Source of the DNA: a virus
IMG/VR virus record: IMGVR_UViG_3300033141_001665
Coordinates: 1 to 43,579 of that record
Reading direction: 5' to 3' (one strand)
DNA length: 43,579 nt
Under the pieces are notes generated by a model that worked only from the letters and a program-made list of their open reading frames with translations, ran no database searches and was not told the DNA's origin. This document shows, piece after piece, positions 6,465 to 14,062 of this stretch (position 1 is its first letter; each line of letters starts with the position of its first letter). Made by a program: the position numbers and the translations under genes.

Positions 6465-6523
6465 AATGCACCTCCCTACATGTTACGTTGCCATTGGCCA
6501 GCCACGCGCCGGCTCGGGCACTG

Positions 6524-6539
6524 GCCCCCCGTAGGGGGC
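6524..6539 (-). other. UACG-loop hairpin in the leftward operon (copy 3)
   Basis: On the transcribed strand this reads GCCCCC-TACG-GGGGGC: a 6-bp GC stem closed by a UACG loop, a member of the very stable UNCG tetraloop class. It follows the stop of the gene at 6546. There is no U-tract, so RNA stabilisation or partial attenuation is more likely than full termination. Confidence 0.7.
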
Positions 6540-6545
6540 TCGCGC

Positions 6546-6812
6546 TCAAGCCGGGATAGTCACACCAGCACGCTTAAGCTCGGCATCCGGCACTATTACA
6601 TCATTAGCCGATGGCGTGTCGATGTAATGGGCCGGACCGTCGAGCCGGCCCCAGCCTCTTAGAGTAGTCGCCTCGCCTACAGGGTATGCCTCGGTGGCCA
6701 CCAGCTGGTTGCACGCATAGTGATACAGCCGACCATCGAGCACGGCAACGGGCAGTTCGCGGGTTTCGCCGGCGCCGCCGTCAATCACTACACATTGCAG
6801 TACTTTAATCAT
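6546..6812 (-). CDS. Orphan protein, 88 aa
   Basis: The start at 6812 is fixed by TATGGAGGTGTGACC-ATG; an upstream ATG at 6830 would contain the SD. The product is a small mixed alpha/beta protein (IKVLQCVVIDGG at the start, DGRLYHYACNQLVATE in the middle). No family is recognised. It belongs to the run of small early-type genes read leftward from the promoter near 7790. Confidence 0.7.
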   Translation of the reverse strand: MIKVLQCVVIDGGAGETRELPVAVLDGRLYHYACNQLVATEAYPVGEATTLRGWGRLDGPAHYIDTPSANDVIVPDAELKRAGVTIPA

Positions 6813-6847
6813 GGTCACACCTCCATACATGTTGCCATTGGCCGGCC

Positions 6848-6877
6848 ACGCGCGCGCCCCCCGTAGGGCGCGCGCGT
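6848..6877 (-). other. 12-bp perfect hairpin in the leftward operon (copy 4)
   Basis: ACGCGCGCGCCC (6848-6859) and GGGCGCGCGCGT (6866-6877) are perfect complements around a 6-nt loop CCCGTA. The loop core CCCCCCGTAGGG is shared with copy 3. It lies just after the stop of the gene at 6889. Confidence 0.75.
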
Positions 6878-6888
6878 AGGTCGGGTTA

Positions 6889-7338
6889 TTACTCGATTGC
6901 CTCTAGCGCGGTCACAAGACTATCGGGCATGGGCACAAAGGCTACTACCTTGTCCGCCACACCGATTGCGCTCCACTCGTCATTTATGAGCGCAAACTTG
7001 ACATTGGCGTGCACGTCCGTAATTAGTACAGACGGCTCGTCGATTATGCATGTTGCGTCATTCGCGTCGGGATGAGGGGTAAGGCGATATGTATTAGCGT
7101 CGTGGACGGCCACGTATCGGTGCCACAGCGCGCTTGCAGGCGTGAGTTTGCCAAGGTAGTGCAATGCGCCTGATGCTAGCCGACCTACGGCAGCATACGC
7201 AGCATCATATGCTGCAAGGCACAATTCATCGCGTTTCTTCTGTTCTTCCCGCACTTTGCGCCGCAGGCGCGCCAACGCACGCGCGGCTTTTGATTCCTCC
7301 ACCTCGATCCGATGTCCACTGTACTCGATCGTCACCAT
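6889..7338 (-). CDS. Orphan protein with basic N-terminal coiled coil, 149 aa
   Basis: The start at 7338 follows GGGGGTGACTC-ATG, a slightly deviant SD. After a short strand (TIEYSGHRIEVEE) comes a long, highly charged helix rich in Arg, Lys and Glu (ARLRRKVREEQKKRDEL), probably coiled coil or DNA/RNA-contacting. A beta-rich C-terminal half follows (SVLITDVHANVKFALI, DKVVAFVPMPD). No family is recognised. Confidence 0.7.
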   Translation of the reverse strand: MVTIEYSGHRIEVEESKAARALARLRRKVREEQKKRDELCLAAYDAAYAAVGRLASGALHYLGKLTPASALWHRYVAVHDANTYRLTPHPDANDATCIIDEPSVLITDVHANVKFALINDEWSAIGVADKVVAFVPMPDSLVTALEAIE

Positions 7339-7348
7339 GAGTCACCCC

Positions 7349-7723
7349 CTATCTATTACTATAGTCGGCGCCATATAGCCAAGTTTTGAGTGCGACGGCA
7401 GCAGGCTCGCGACTATCGCACTCTAGCGTATATCGTATCATGTCGTCTAGCTCAATACGACATGAGGGCTTATCGTCATCGAGTGTGAGTCCGCATCCAT
7501 AGACGATCGCAAGCACTAGTCGTGTGCCAAGGCGCAGCACGACGTGATGCAGATCATCTCGCACGCTGCATACGTGATACACGCGTGGGAGTCGTTGCGA
7601 GCATCGTGCGCAGACATATAGCGGTGCTACTCCATCATCAGTAATGGAGTAGCGATCTACGCTACCCTGCCCGCAAATAGGGCAAGGCTCGTCTAGCGCT
7701 AACATATCGTAGTCGCGAGTCAT
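7349..7723 (-). CDS. Zinc-ribbon orphan protein, first gene of the leftward operon, 124 aa
   Basis: The start at 7723 follows GGAGGTGACTC-ATG and is the first gene after the promoter near 7790. The N-terminus has a clear zinc-ribbon pattern: CPIC (14-17) and CARC (38-41). The remainder is alpha/beta with no recognised family. As the promoter-proximal gene of a probably early operon, it is a reasonable candidate for a host-takeover or transcription-related factor. That is inference. Confidence 0.75.
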   Translation of the reverse strand: MTRDYDMLALDEPCPICGQGSVDRYSITDDGVAPLYVCARCSQRLPRVYHVCSVRDDLHHVVLRLGTRLVLAIVYGCGLTLDDDKPSCRIELDDMIRYTLECDSREPAAVALKTWLYGADYSNR

Positions 7724-7763
7724 GAGTCACCTCCATATAACTAGCCAACCAACGCCACACAGT

Positions 7764-7794
7764 AATATATACTACACGTTTGGCAGCGTGTCAA
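7764..7794 (-). promoter_or_regulatory. Leftward sigma70-like promoter
   Basis: On the minus strand, TTGACA (7789-7794, perfect -35) is followed after 17 nt by TATATA (7766-7771) or after 19 nt by TATATT (7764-7769). It lies 41-71 nt upstream of the first leftward gene. The -10 region lies inside GTGTAGTATATATTACT, a copy of the motif shared by the three palindromes. Confidence 0.75.
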
Positions 7795-7795
7795 G

Positions 7796-8210
7796 CAAAA
7801 AAAATAATAGTGTGATACTGTAACGCGAGGGTGTTAAAATGGGTAAGATGTGGGGTTGCGTTACGCCATAATTGGCAGATTCCGCTCATTCTGTGGCAGA
7901 TTTTGAAACGAAACGCGCAAAATCTATCATTGCCTTTGCCGCCGTCAGGACTTCGCCTACCAGACCAACGCATACCTCGGCCAGTAGGTCGCGGTCCATC
8001 CATAACCGCCAATCTATCGGCATGTATCAAGGGGGGATGCAGGACTACCTCGATCTAGTAGGTGGACCGCATTGGCCTGATTTGCACGCGCGATGGCGTA
8101 TAGGATCCACGCGATTCCGTGTGCGGTACGCGGTTTTCCGCCCCTGGCCGGCCTGGTTAGGTTCCCACGTCATATATTCCCCTCTCCGTTCTCGCCCTAT
8201 TTCCCGATAT
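7796..8210. other. Long non-coding or decayed stretch of the divergent control region
   Basis: No gene is convincing here. An inverted repeat GTAACGC (7820-7826) / GCGTTAC (7858-7864) frames GTTAAAATGGGTAAGAT (7833-7849), a 17-mer repeated with one mismatch at 33955. Two short minus-strand frames look partly protein-like. ORF 8045-8173 (42 aa, SD GAGAGGGG) starts MTWEPNQAGQGRKTAYR. ORF 7886-8023 (45 aa, no SD) has helices (EVLTAAKAMIDFARFV). A third frame between them reads HGIAWILYAIARANQA. Together they may be a frameshifted former gene. Confidence 0.45.
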
Positions 8211-8280
8211 AGTAGGTTATACTACACGCCTGAAATGTGTACATATGTTCACATTTCACTTGTGTAGTATACCTTACTGG
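8211..8280. promoter_or_regulatory. Palindromic element A, 59 bp
   Basis: The core 8232-8257 (GAAATGTG-TACATATGTT-CACATTTC) is a 26-bp palindrome with one mismatched pair. It is flanked at equal 4-nt gaps by GGTTATACTACAC (8215-8227) and GTGTAGTATACC (8262-8273). Each outer arm contains the GTGTAGTATA(A/C)CYTACT motif. It lies between the divergent operons and is most likely a dimeric regulator's operator. The core recurs at 34041 without a mismatch. Confidence 0.8.
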
Positions 8281-8299
8281 ACATATTATGACATGAGTG

Positions 8300-8328
8300 T
8301 TGCTTTTGCGGTCATAATGTGCTATATT
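8300..8328 (+). promoter_or_regulatory. Rightward promoter for the HTH gene
   Basis: TTGCTT (8300-8305), a 17-nt spacer, then TATATT (8323-8328), preceded by TGC, which gives an extended -10. An imperfect inverted repeat GACATATTATG...CTATATTATGTC overlaps it and may be an operator for the encoded HTH protein. The predicted transcript would start only about 10 nt before the ATG at 8345. Confidence 0.65.
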
Positions 8329-8344
8329 ATGTCTGGAGTGAGAT

Positions 8345-8530
8345 ATGGATGACATGAATAGCCGTTTTGTTGACATAAAGTGGGTAGCTACCTATTTAGG
8401 TGTCAGTTCTCGCACTATTAGGCGGTGGTTGCGGGAAGGTCGTTTTTTGGCTCCTGTTAGGGTTGGTAGGGGTTTACGTTGGCGGTTGAGTGATTTGGAG
8501 CGGTATATATCTGAACGGTTTGGTGGGTAG
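8345..8530 (+). CDS. Excisionase-like / MerR-type helix-turn-helix protein, 61 aa
   Basis: ATG at 8345 follows GGAGTGAG. The whole protein is one winged-HTH of the HTH_17/excisionase type: DIKWVATYLGVSSRTIRRWL forms the helix-turn-helix (about residues 9-29), followed by a basic wing (VRVGRGLRWRLSDLERYI). Such proteins bind DNA as excisionases or small regulators, and an equivalent fold occurs at the N-terminus of some small terminases. Here it may regulate the divergent promoters or act with the next gene in packaging. It is the first gene of the rightward late unit. Confidence 0.85.
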   Translation: MDDMNSRFVDIKWVATYLGVSSRTIRRWLREGRFLAPVRVGRGLRWRLSDLERYISERFGG

Positions 8531-8535
8531 TGGTT

Positions 8536-9282
8536 ATGGCTGATTTTGAAGTAGTTGGTGATCGTGCTGAGTTTCGGAAGCGGATGTTGCGTCATGGGTT
8601 ATGGGAGCGGGTATCGTCTGAGATTCGCCGTGATGAGAAGGAGATGGTTGATTCTGGTGTTGATGTTGGTGTAGCCAGTGTTGAGGCATGGAAGCGTGCG
8701 ATGGCGAAGTGGACGGACCCGTACATTCGTGGGTTATTGGGTGATGGTGATGTATTGGGTTTAGATGGTGTTAAGCCTTTGGTTGACTCATCTGGTCGTC
8801 CGTTACCTGAGAGTGTGGGTTATACTGAGGAGGTTCGGTGGGTAATGGCCCACATTGATGACGGGTCTGTTCGGGTGGATCAGGCCCCGTCTAAGGCGGC
8901 GTGGCAATGGTTACAGGAAGTTCGGAGTTCGCCTAAGAGCCGGCAGGACTTCTATAGGGTCCATGTAGCGAAGTTAGCGCCGAAGAAAGATGCGTCGGCT
9001 GAGGACGCGCAGCGCTGGGTGGATGATGGCAAGCCGCTGGAGTTGATTGAGCAGTTGTTGGAGGACGATTCTGTCGGCTGCGAGTTGGCTGCCGGCGAGG
9101 TTCGTGGCGAGCTGGTGACTCCGATTTTGCTGAAGCACCAGGTGACGGGCGAGCGGTTTCGGCTTGAGGCTGGTGCGATGGTGACGGTCAGGGCGGACGA
9201 TTTCAAGCTATGGGAGCCGGTGAAGGCTGATGACGGCTTATCGCTTGAGCCGGAGCCGAGTCGGGGCGTGATTGAGGGCTGA
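8536..9282 (+). CDS. Candidate small terminase or packaging protein, 248 aa
   Basis: ATG at 8536 follows GGTGGG; a GTG at 8530 is an alternative. No domain is recognised with certainty. Mostly helical and acidic, it has a beta-rich end (TPILLKHQVTGERFRLEAGAMVTV). Its place between a small HTH protein and terL is the usual site of the small terminase, so that role is proposed from context only. Codon use shifts within the gene: the first about 115 codons favour T-ending codons (GTT, GGT, GAT), and the rest favour G/C-ending ones like the structural genes, suggesting a recombination joint. Confidence 0.65.
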   Translation: MADFEVVGDRAEFRKRMLRHGLWERVSSEIRRDEKEMVDSGVDVGVASVEAWKRAMAKWTDPYIRGLLGDGDVLGLDGVKPLVDSSGRPLPESVGYTEEVRWVMAHIDDGSVRVDQAPSKAAWQWLQEVRSSPKSRQDFYRVHVAKLAPKKDASAEDAQRWVDDGKPLELIEQLLEDDSVGCELAAGEVRGELVTPILLKHQVTGERFRLEAGAMVTVRADDFKLWEPVKADDGLSLEPEPSRGVIEG

Positions 9283-9296
9283 TTTGGAGGTGCTAT

Positions 9297-9608
9297 TTGA
9301 CTGGTGACAACATTGTCGAGCAGATGGCCGAGTTGTTTTCTCTATCGTTCAGGGAGATTCTTGAGCGGTACATGGATGACAGGATCGACGGCGGCGTGTT
9401 CGAGTCGTTGCTGTTATTCGGCATTGACGTGTTCATGGACAAGGTCGGTGCTGATACGGTCATCTTCCGGCTGACTGATCGGTCGAATGGCGCTGTATCC
9501 GGCCGGCTTGCGATCGGTGGCGTGATGACACGTGCGGACTCCGTCATGGACGACCTTGAGTCGTGCGTACCGGAAGCCGGCGGCGGACGCGATTATGATC
9601 TGAACTGA
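9297..9608 (+). CDS. Acidic orphan protein with TTG start, 103 aa
   Basis: A TTG at 9297 lies 6 nt after a perfect GGAGG (9286-9290), and no better start exists. The product is helical and acidic (VEQMAELFSLSFREILERYM at the N-terminus). It is followed by a strong hairpin, so it closes the short first rightward unit. The role is unknown; position suggests regulation or packaging. Confidence 0.65.
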   Translation: MTGDNIVEQMAELFSLSFREILERYMDDRIDGGVFESLLLFGIDVFMDKVGADTVIFRLTDRSNGAVSGRLAIGGVMTRADSVMDDLESCVPEAGGGRDYDLN

Positions 9609-9648
9609 CACTTGGCAGGCTTGGCGGAGCCTTGGTGCTTCGTTTCAT

Positions 9649-9686
9649 GGCGGCCGGCGAAGCGTGGCGCTGGCCGCCTATTTTAT
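9649..9686 (+). terminator. Hairpin terminator candidate before terL
   Basis: GGCGGCC (9649-9655) pairs with GGCCGCC (9672-9678), with an internal AGCG/CGCT stem, followed by TATTTTAT (9679-9686). The GC stem with a T-rich tail fits a Rho-independent terminator ending the 8345-9608 unit. Confidence 0.6.
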
Positions 9687-9711
9687 GCATATCGCCCATA
9701 TTGCCTACCTT

Positions 9712-9744
9712 GCCTAGTTTGTCATTTCCGCCTAGCTTGACATT
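9712..9744 (+). repeat. Tandem 15-bp repeat upstream of terL
   Basis: GCCTAGTTTGTCATT (9712-9726) and GCCTAGCTTGACATT (9730-9744) match at 13 of 15 positions with an 18-nt period. A further GCCTAC lies at 9703. The second copy contains the -35 of the terL promoter, so this could be a tandem activator or repressor site. Confidence 0.6.
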
Positions 9745-9769
9745 TTGTTGTTGATGTGGTATGTATAAT
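9737..9769 (+). promoter_or_regulatory. Candidate late promoter upstream of terL
   Basis: TTGACA (9737-9742) is followed after 17 nt by TATGTA (9760-9765). A perfect TATAAT lies at 9764-9769, but at 21-nt spacing. It follows the terminator and precedes the packaging and head genes, so it is the best candidate for the main structural promoter. Confidence 0.55.
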
Positions 9770-9812
9770 ATCAGGCGGGTACTAGATATTGTGTGCCGTG
9801 GTGAGTGGAAGC

Positions 9813-11705
9813 ATGAGGGAACGGTGCCCGTATTACAAGTATGTGCCGCGCAGCGTGCGGGCGAACTTGATGTTTCGCCGCAGGCTCATTTCACGTGCGT
9901 TCGAGGATCGGGCGTTCGCCAGGGAGCTATGGGTTGCGTGCAGTCGTGACCTGCTGTTCTTCGTCAACACGTTCTGCTGGCTGTACGAGCCGCGGACGAC
10001 ACGCCGGTTGCCGTTCATCACGTTCGAGTACCAGAACGAGACGTTCCTGGAGTTGGATGACGCGATCCAGAACGGGTACGACGTTTGCTGCTTGAAGAGC
10101 CGTGATGTTGGCGCGTCGTGGATGTGTGTCACGATTTTCTTCTGGCACTGGCTGTTCCATGACATGTATCGGTTCGGCGGCATGTCGGAGAAGGAGGAAC
10201 TTGTCGATCGTAGCGGCGATCCGAAGAGCATGTTCTGGAAGTTCGACTTCTTGATGGAGAACTTGCCGTGCTGGATGCGTTTGCCGGACGGCAAGTATGA
10301 ACGCACGGCACGGCACGCACGGAACTTGGATAACGGTTCTACGTTCGACGGCCAGACGACGACAACGACTTCCGGTACGGGCGATCGCTGCACGGCGATG
10401 ATACTCGACGAGTTCTCGAAGATGGGGGTCGGCAGCAAGGGCGATGCAGGCTTCTCGATACTCCGATCGACACGCGACGTGACGCCGTGCCGGATCTTCA
10501 ATTTCACGCCGAACGGGCACGGCAACGCGGCGTATCGCGTCGCAATGAACTCGCGTATCAGGCAGATACGACTTCATTGGTCACGACATCCGTATCGTAG
10601 TGCCGGGCTCTACACGTCGAAGAACGGGAAACTCATATTGCTTGACCGCGCGTTCCGCGGCAAGGTCAAAGTGCTCAAGGACGGCCGTGCGGAATACGTT
10701 TCGTTCCCGGACGAATATACGTTCATACTCGATGGCAAGATTCGCAGCCCGTACTACGACTTCGAATGTGCGCGGGAAGATAACCCGATCAACATCGCGC
10801 AAGAGCTTGACATGGACTTCCACGGCTCGTCGTCGTCGTTCTTCGGCGAAGTGTTCATTGATGAGCTCATGTCGGAAGTCGCCGTCATGCCGTATTCGGT
10901 CGGCCGACTGGAGATCGACTACGGCGCTTGCGAGGTAACCGGATTCCAGAAGGACCCGAACGGGAACTTCTATTTATGGTGCACGCTCGACGGTGCCGGC
11001 AAGCCGCCGGACGATAGGCACTATGTCGTCGGCTGCGACATTTCGATGGGCACCGGCGCATCGAACAGCGCGCTTGCAGTATTCGATTGCTTATCGAACG
11101 AGAAGGTGGCCGAGTACGTCGATGCGTACATCCAACCGCACGACTTCGCCAAGTTCGCCGTTGCCGTGTGCCGCTGGTTCCAAGGCAAGAGCAACGAAGG
11201 CGCATTGCTGATTTGGGAGCAGACCGGTGCCGGCCGATCGTTCGGCGAGGCGGTGCGTGATGCAGGATATGGCAATATCTGGCACAAGCGCAACGCGGAT
11301 GGGTCGTGGACTAAGATACCAGGCTGGTATCCGAGCCGCGAAAGCAAGATCCAATTGTTGACGAGCTATCGGTACGCCATGCGGCAGAGGCTGTACCTCG
11401 AACGTAGTATCCCATGCTTGGAAGAATGCCGTGCGTACATCTTCATGCCGGGCGGCGGTGTCGATCATGTGGCATCGCAAACGCAGAATGCGCTCGACCC
11501 GTCCGGCGCGAGGACGAACCACGGCGACCGCGTGATTGCTAGTGCATTGACGTGGCTCGGTGCTAAGCACTACGTCGAACAGGCGGTCGAAACCAAACCG
11601 AAGATCCCGGCCAATTGCTTCGAGTCGCGCAGGCGGGACTATGTCGAGCGTATGAGACGCGACAGGCGGTGGTCGAATAGCAGACGGGAGATATTCGCAG
11701 CGTGA
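9813..11705 (+). CDS. terL: Terminase large subunit, 630 aa
   Basis: DNA-packaging motor ATPase and nuclease. The ATPase has a degenerate Walker A, LKSRDVGASW (about 94-103, the K-x-R-x-x-G-x-S-W form seen in many phage terminases), and Walker B MILDEF with Asp199/Glu200. The RNase H-like nuclease shows VVGCDISMG (Asp409), LLIWEQTG (Glu468) and NHGDRVIA (Asp572). ATG 9813 is chosen although its SD is weak (TGGAAG); GTG 9798/9801 or TTG 9789 are alternatives. Its end overlaps the portal start (GTGA). It is encoded upstream of the portal gene. Confidence 0.95.
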   Translation: MRERCPYYKYVPRSVRANLMFRRRLISRAFEDRAFARELWVACSRDLLFFVNTFCWLYEPRTTRRLPFITFEYQNETFLELDDAIQNGYDVCCLKSRDVGASWMCVTIFFWHWLFHDMYRFGGMSEKEELVDRSGDPKSMFWKFDFLMENLPCWMRLPDGKYERTARHARNLDNGSTFDGQTTTTTSGTGDRCTAMILDEFSKMGVGSKGDAGFSILRSTRDVTPCRIFNFTPNGHGNAAYRVAMNSRIRQIRLHWSRHPYRSAGLYTSKNGKLILLDRAFRGKVKVLKDGRAEYVSFPDEYTFILDGKIRSPYYDFECAREDNPINIAQELDMDFHGSSSSFFGEVFIDELMSEVAVMPYSVGRLEIDYGACEVTGFQKDPNGNFYLWCTLDGAGKPPDDRHYVVGCDISMGTGASNSALAVFDCLSNEKVAEYVDAYIQPHDFAKFAVAVCRWFQGKSNEGALLIWEQTGAGRSFGEAVRDAGYGNIWHKRNADGSWTKIPGWYPSRESKIQLLTSYRYAMRQRLYLERSIPCLEECRAYIFMPGGGVDHVASQTQNALDPSGARTNHGDRVIASALTWLGAKHYVEQAVETKPKIPANCFESRRRDYVERMRRDRRWSNSRREIFAA

Positions 11706-13408
11706 ACCCGGACAACGAACAACACGTGCAGAAATTGCGTTCGGCCGTCAAGCATAGCTACGGTAAGCTCCGACCGCTGCGCAAGCATGCCGAACGTATC
11801 ATACGCGCGTACGTCGGCGACAAGTACGGCGAAGGCCAGACGCAGCCGGTGCCGGTCAACTTCATCGAATTGACGTTGAACGTATTCTTGCAGAACCTCG
11901 CGCCGAAACCGCCGCGCGCGTTGGTGACAACGACGAACGATTCATTGAAGCCGACGGCGTCCGCGTTGGAACTCGTGCTCGAAAAGGTGACGAAGGATAT
12001 CGACCTGGCGGAAGCTGAGCGGCGGACGGTTATCAATGCACTTATTGCAATCGGCGTGATGAAGGTCGGCATGGATATGAATGGCGAGCTCTATGCCGAA
12101 CCGGTAGATATTGATGATTGGGTGATTGACATCAATGCAAGGCATTTCAGCGATGCCGCGTTCATGGGCCACAGACTGCGGATACCGTATGAAGAAGCGC
12201 TCGAACTATACGGCGATGAGGTCGGCAGGCTGAAGGATCATGCATTGACGTATGACGACCTGGTCGAAAGCGATGACCGGCTCAGCAAGATTTCGCGCGG
12301 CTCGGATTTCAAGGTCGAGGACTATCCGGACGCGTATATCGAGTTGTGGGAGATCTATAGGCCGCGTGAGAATGTTATACTCACGCTATCGCCGTTGAAC
12401 CATAGCAAGCTTCTTGCGGTCAATGAATGGGACGGTATTGAGCCGGGCCCGTACCATATTCTTGATTTTGCAATCGTTCCGGGCCAAGCGATGCCGTTGC
12501 CGCCGTCCATGTCGTGGTACGAATTGCACGACATGATGAACATGATTATGCGCAAGCTGGCGGACGACGTTGAAACGCAGAAGACGGTGTACTTGACGCG
12601 CCCGGGCGCGGTGTCCGATACGGAACGGATGCGTGACGCATTGCATGGCGACATCCTGGTCGTCGATGATCCGTCGGCAATGGAAGCGAAGCGGATTGGT
12701 GCACTCGATCAAGGCTCATTTCTGCTGATGTTGCAGATCAAGAACTTGTACAGTTATATGACGGGCGGCCTTGAAGTGCTCGGCGGGCTCGGTCCGTCCG
12801 CCGATACGTATGGGCAGGAACGAATCATTTCGACTTCTGCCAACCGTCGTATCCAGGATATGCAATCGCGGATGCTGCGGTTCCGTGAATCGGTAATGCG
12901 GTCGCTTGCGTTCTATGAGTTCAGTGCACCGAGCGGGCGGGAAATTATCAAGCGTGTCGCCGGTATCGACGTAAATCTCAAGTGGACGGAAGAAGAGCGA
13001 CGCGGAGCGTTTGAGGACTATGTTATCGACATCGCACCGTACTCGGCGACGAATCTCACGCCGTCGCAGCGATTGAACATGCTGTTGCAGATGTTGACGC
13101 AAGTGCTTATCCCGATGGGCCACAAGGTGGACCAGGGCAAGCTCGTTTCGCTGATCGCGCGGTATGCGGATATGCCTGAATTGAGTGAGTTGTTAGTGAA
13201 CGATACGCAGTTACAGCCGGAAAGCCCGGAGCCTATGCCTATTCAGGGTCAGGCGCCACAGGCTGCCGGCCCGATGTTGTTCGGCGGTCAACAGTCGCCG
13301 AGGGTGTACGTGCAGGCCAGAGCGCCGTCGGCTGCGAACTCAATTGAGAATAGGCTGATCGGAAAGCTCATTGATGGGATGGACGTGGGTAATAATGGAC
13401 GTACTTAA
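11702..13408 (+). CDS. Portal protein, 568 aa
   Basis: GTG at 11702 overlaps the terL stop, so translation is probably coupled. Size and place between terL and the scaffold/capsid fit a portal. Internal features agree: an N-terminal helical region, a beta-rich wing (YIELWEIYRPRENVIL), a long helix with MSWYELHDMMNMIMRKLADD, and a DMQSRMLRFRESVM helix. The C-terminus is Pro/Gln-rich and low-complexity, as in many podovirus portals. The ring is expected at one capsid vertex, docking the terminase and then the ejection proteins. Confidence 0.88.
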   Translation: MNPDNEQHVQKLRSAVKHSYGKLRPLRKHAERIIRAYVGDKYGEGQTQPVPVNFIELTLNVFLQNLAPKPPRALVTTTNDSLKPTASALELVLEKVTKDIDLAEAERRTVINALIAIGVMKVGMDMNGELYAEPVDIDDWVIDINARHFSDAAFMGHRLRIPYEEALELYGDEVGRLKDHALTYDDLVESDDRLSKISRGSDFKVEDYPDAYIELWEIYRPRENVILTLSPLNHSKLLAVNEWDGIEPGPYHILDFAIVPGQAMPLPPSMSWYELHDMMNMIMRKLADDVETQKTVYLTRPGAVSDTERMRDALHGDILVVDDPSAMEAKRIGALDQGSFLLMLQIKNLYSYMTGGLEVLGGLGPSADTYGQERIISTSANRRIQDMQSRMLRFRESVMRSLAFYEFSAPSGREIIKRVAGIDVNLKWTEEERRGAFEDYVIDIAPYSATNLTPSQRLNMLLQMLTQVLIPMGHKVDQGKLVSLIARYADMPELSELLVNDTQLQPESPEPMPIQGQAPQAAGPMLFGGQQSPRVYVQARAPSAANSIENRLIGKLIDGMDVGNNGRT

Positions 13409-13664
13409 TATCTGGGATCGGATAGTCCAGTACGGGTTCGCTGGCTTCGCTGTGCTGCTTTTGTGGTTCCTGTGGCGCGTGTACAGGGACATGAACGTAA
13501 TGCAGCGGGAAGTGGTGGATGTAGTCAAGCGGAACACGGAGGCATTTACTGAGTTCTCCAGCATGGTGCGCGAATTGAGGGCGGAATTGAAGGTCTGCCG
13601 CGAGGACGTTATTAGCCTACGTGACAAGTTGATTGCCAGGCCGTGCATTGCGAAGGAGGAATGA
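13395..13664 (+). CDS. Small membrane protein with coiled-coil tail, 89 aa
   Basis: ATG at 13395 overlaps the portal end by 14 nt; TTG 13371 or ATG 13374 would lengthen it. One transmembrane helix near residues 13-32 (GFAGFAVLLLWFLWRVYRD) is followed by a coiled coil (MQREVVDVVKRNTEAF, VRELRAELK). This N-in, one-TM plus coiled-coil layout resembles small phage lysis or inner-spanin-type proteins. It could equally be a virion or assembly membrane factor given its place among head genes. Confidence 0.7.
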   Translation: MDVLNIWDRIVQYGFAGFAVLLLWFLWRVYRDMNVMQREVVDVVKRNTEAFTEFSSMVRELRAELKVCREDVISLRDKLIARPCIAKEE

Positions 13665-13667
13665 ACG

Positions 13668-14045
13668 ATGCCGATTTATTGCTACAAGCGCATGCCGGAC
13701 GGCGAATCGGTTGAATTGTGGTTGAGTGTCGAGGAGCACGACAGGCTGCGTAAAGGCGATACGTTGACATTGAACGACGGGTCCGTACTGATACGCGATT
13801 GGAAGGCGGAGCACGGCGAGCCGCGTAATGCGGGTCAATGGCCTATGTGGTCGGACGCCGCCGGGGTGAGTCCGACGCAGGTGAAAGAAGCATATGAGCA
13901 TAGCGTGTCGATCGGCGTGCCGACCGAGTTCCATCCGGTCACGGGCCAGGCGAAGTTCGAGAGCAGATCGCATAGAAAAAAGTATCTTGAACGAATCGGT
14001 ATGTACGACCGTAACGCGGGTTACGGCGATCCAACGCCCAGGTAA
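13668..14045 (+). CDS. Conserved-looking head-module protein, 125 aa
   Basis: ATG at 13668 follows GAAGGAGG. The N-terminus MPIYCYKRMPDGESVELWL recalls the FmdB-type MPIY start but lacks its CxxC knuckles. A middle QWPMWSDAAGVSPTQVKEA and a late GMYDRNAGYGDP are distinctive short motifs. I associate this architecture with uncultured phage head modules, but no function is established. Its place between portal and scaffold suggests an assembly or completion factor. Confidence 0.75.
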   Translation: MPIYCYKRMPDGESVELWLSVEEHDRLRKGDTLTLNDGSVLIRDWKAEHGEPRNAGQWPMWSDAAGVSPTQVKEAYEHSVSIGVPTEFHPVTGQAKFESRSHRKKYLERIGMYDRNAGYGDPTPR

Positions 14046-14062
14046 TAAGGAGATGGTGATTT

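Noticed and set aside
7872-8267. 131-aa plus-strand frame in the control region
   Set aside because: It runs through palindrome A, its internal ATG at 8037 has an SD-like AAGGGGGG by chance, and the product is Arg/Ser/Pro-rich without domain features.
10581-11570. Minus-strand frames over terL, up to 159 aa
   Set aside because: Antisense to a convincing terminase with all motifs; no SDs and Arg/Ser-rich products.
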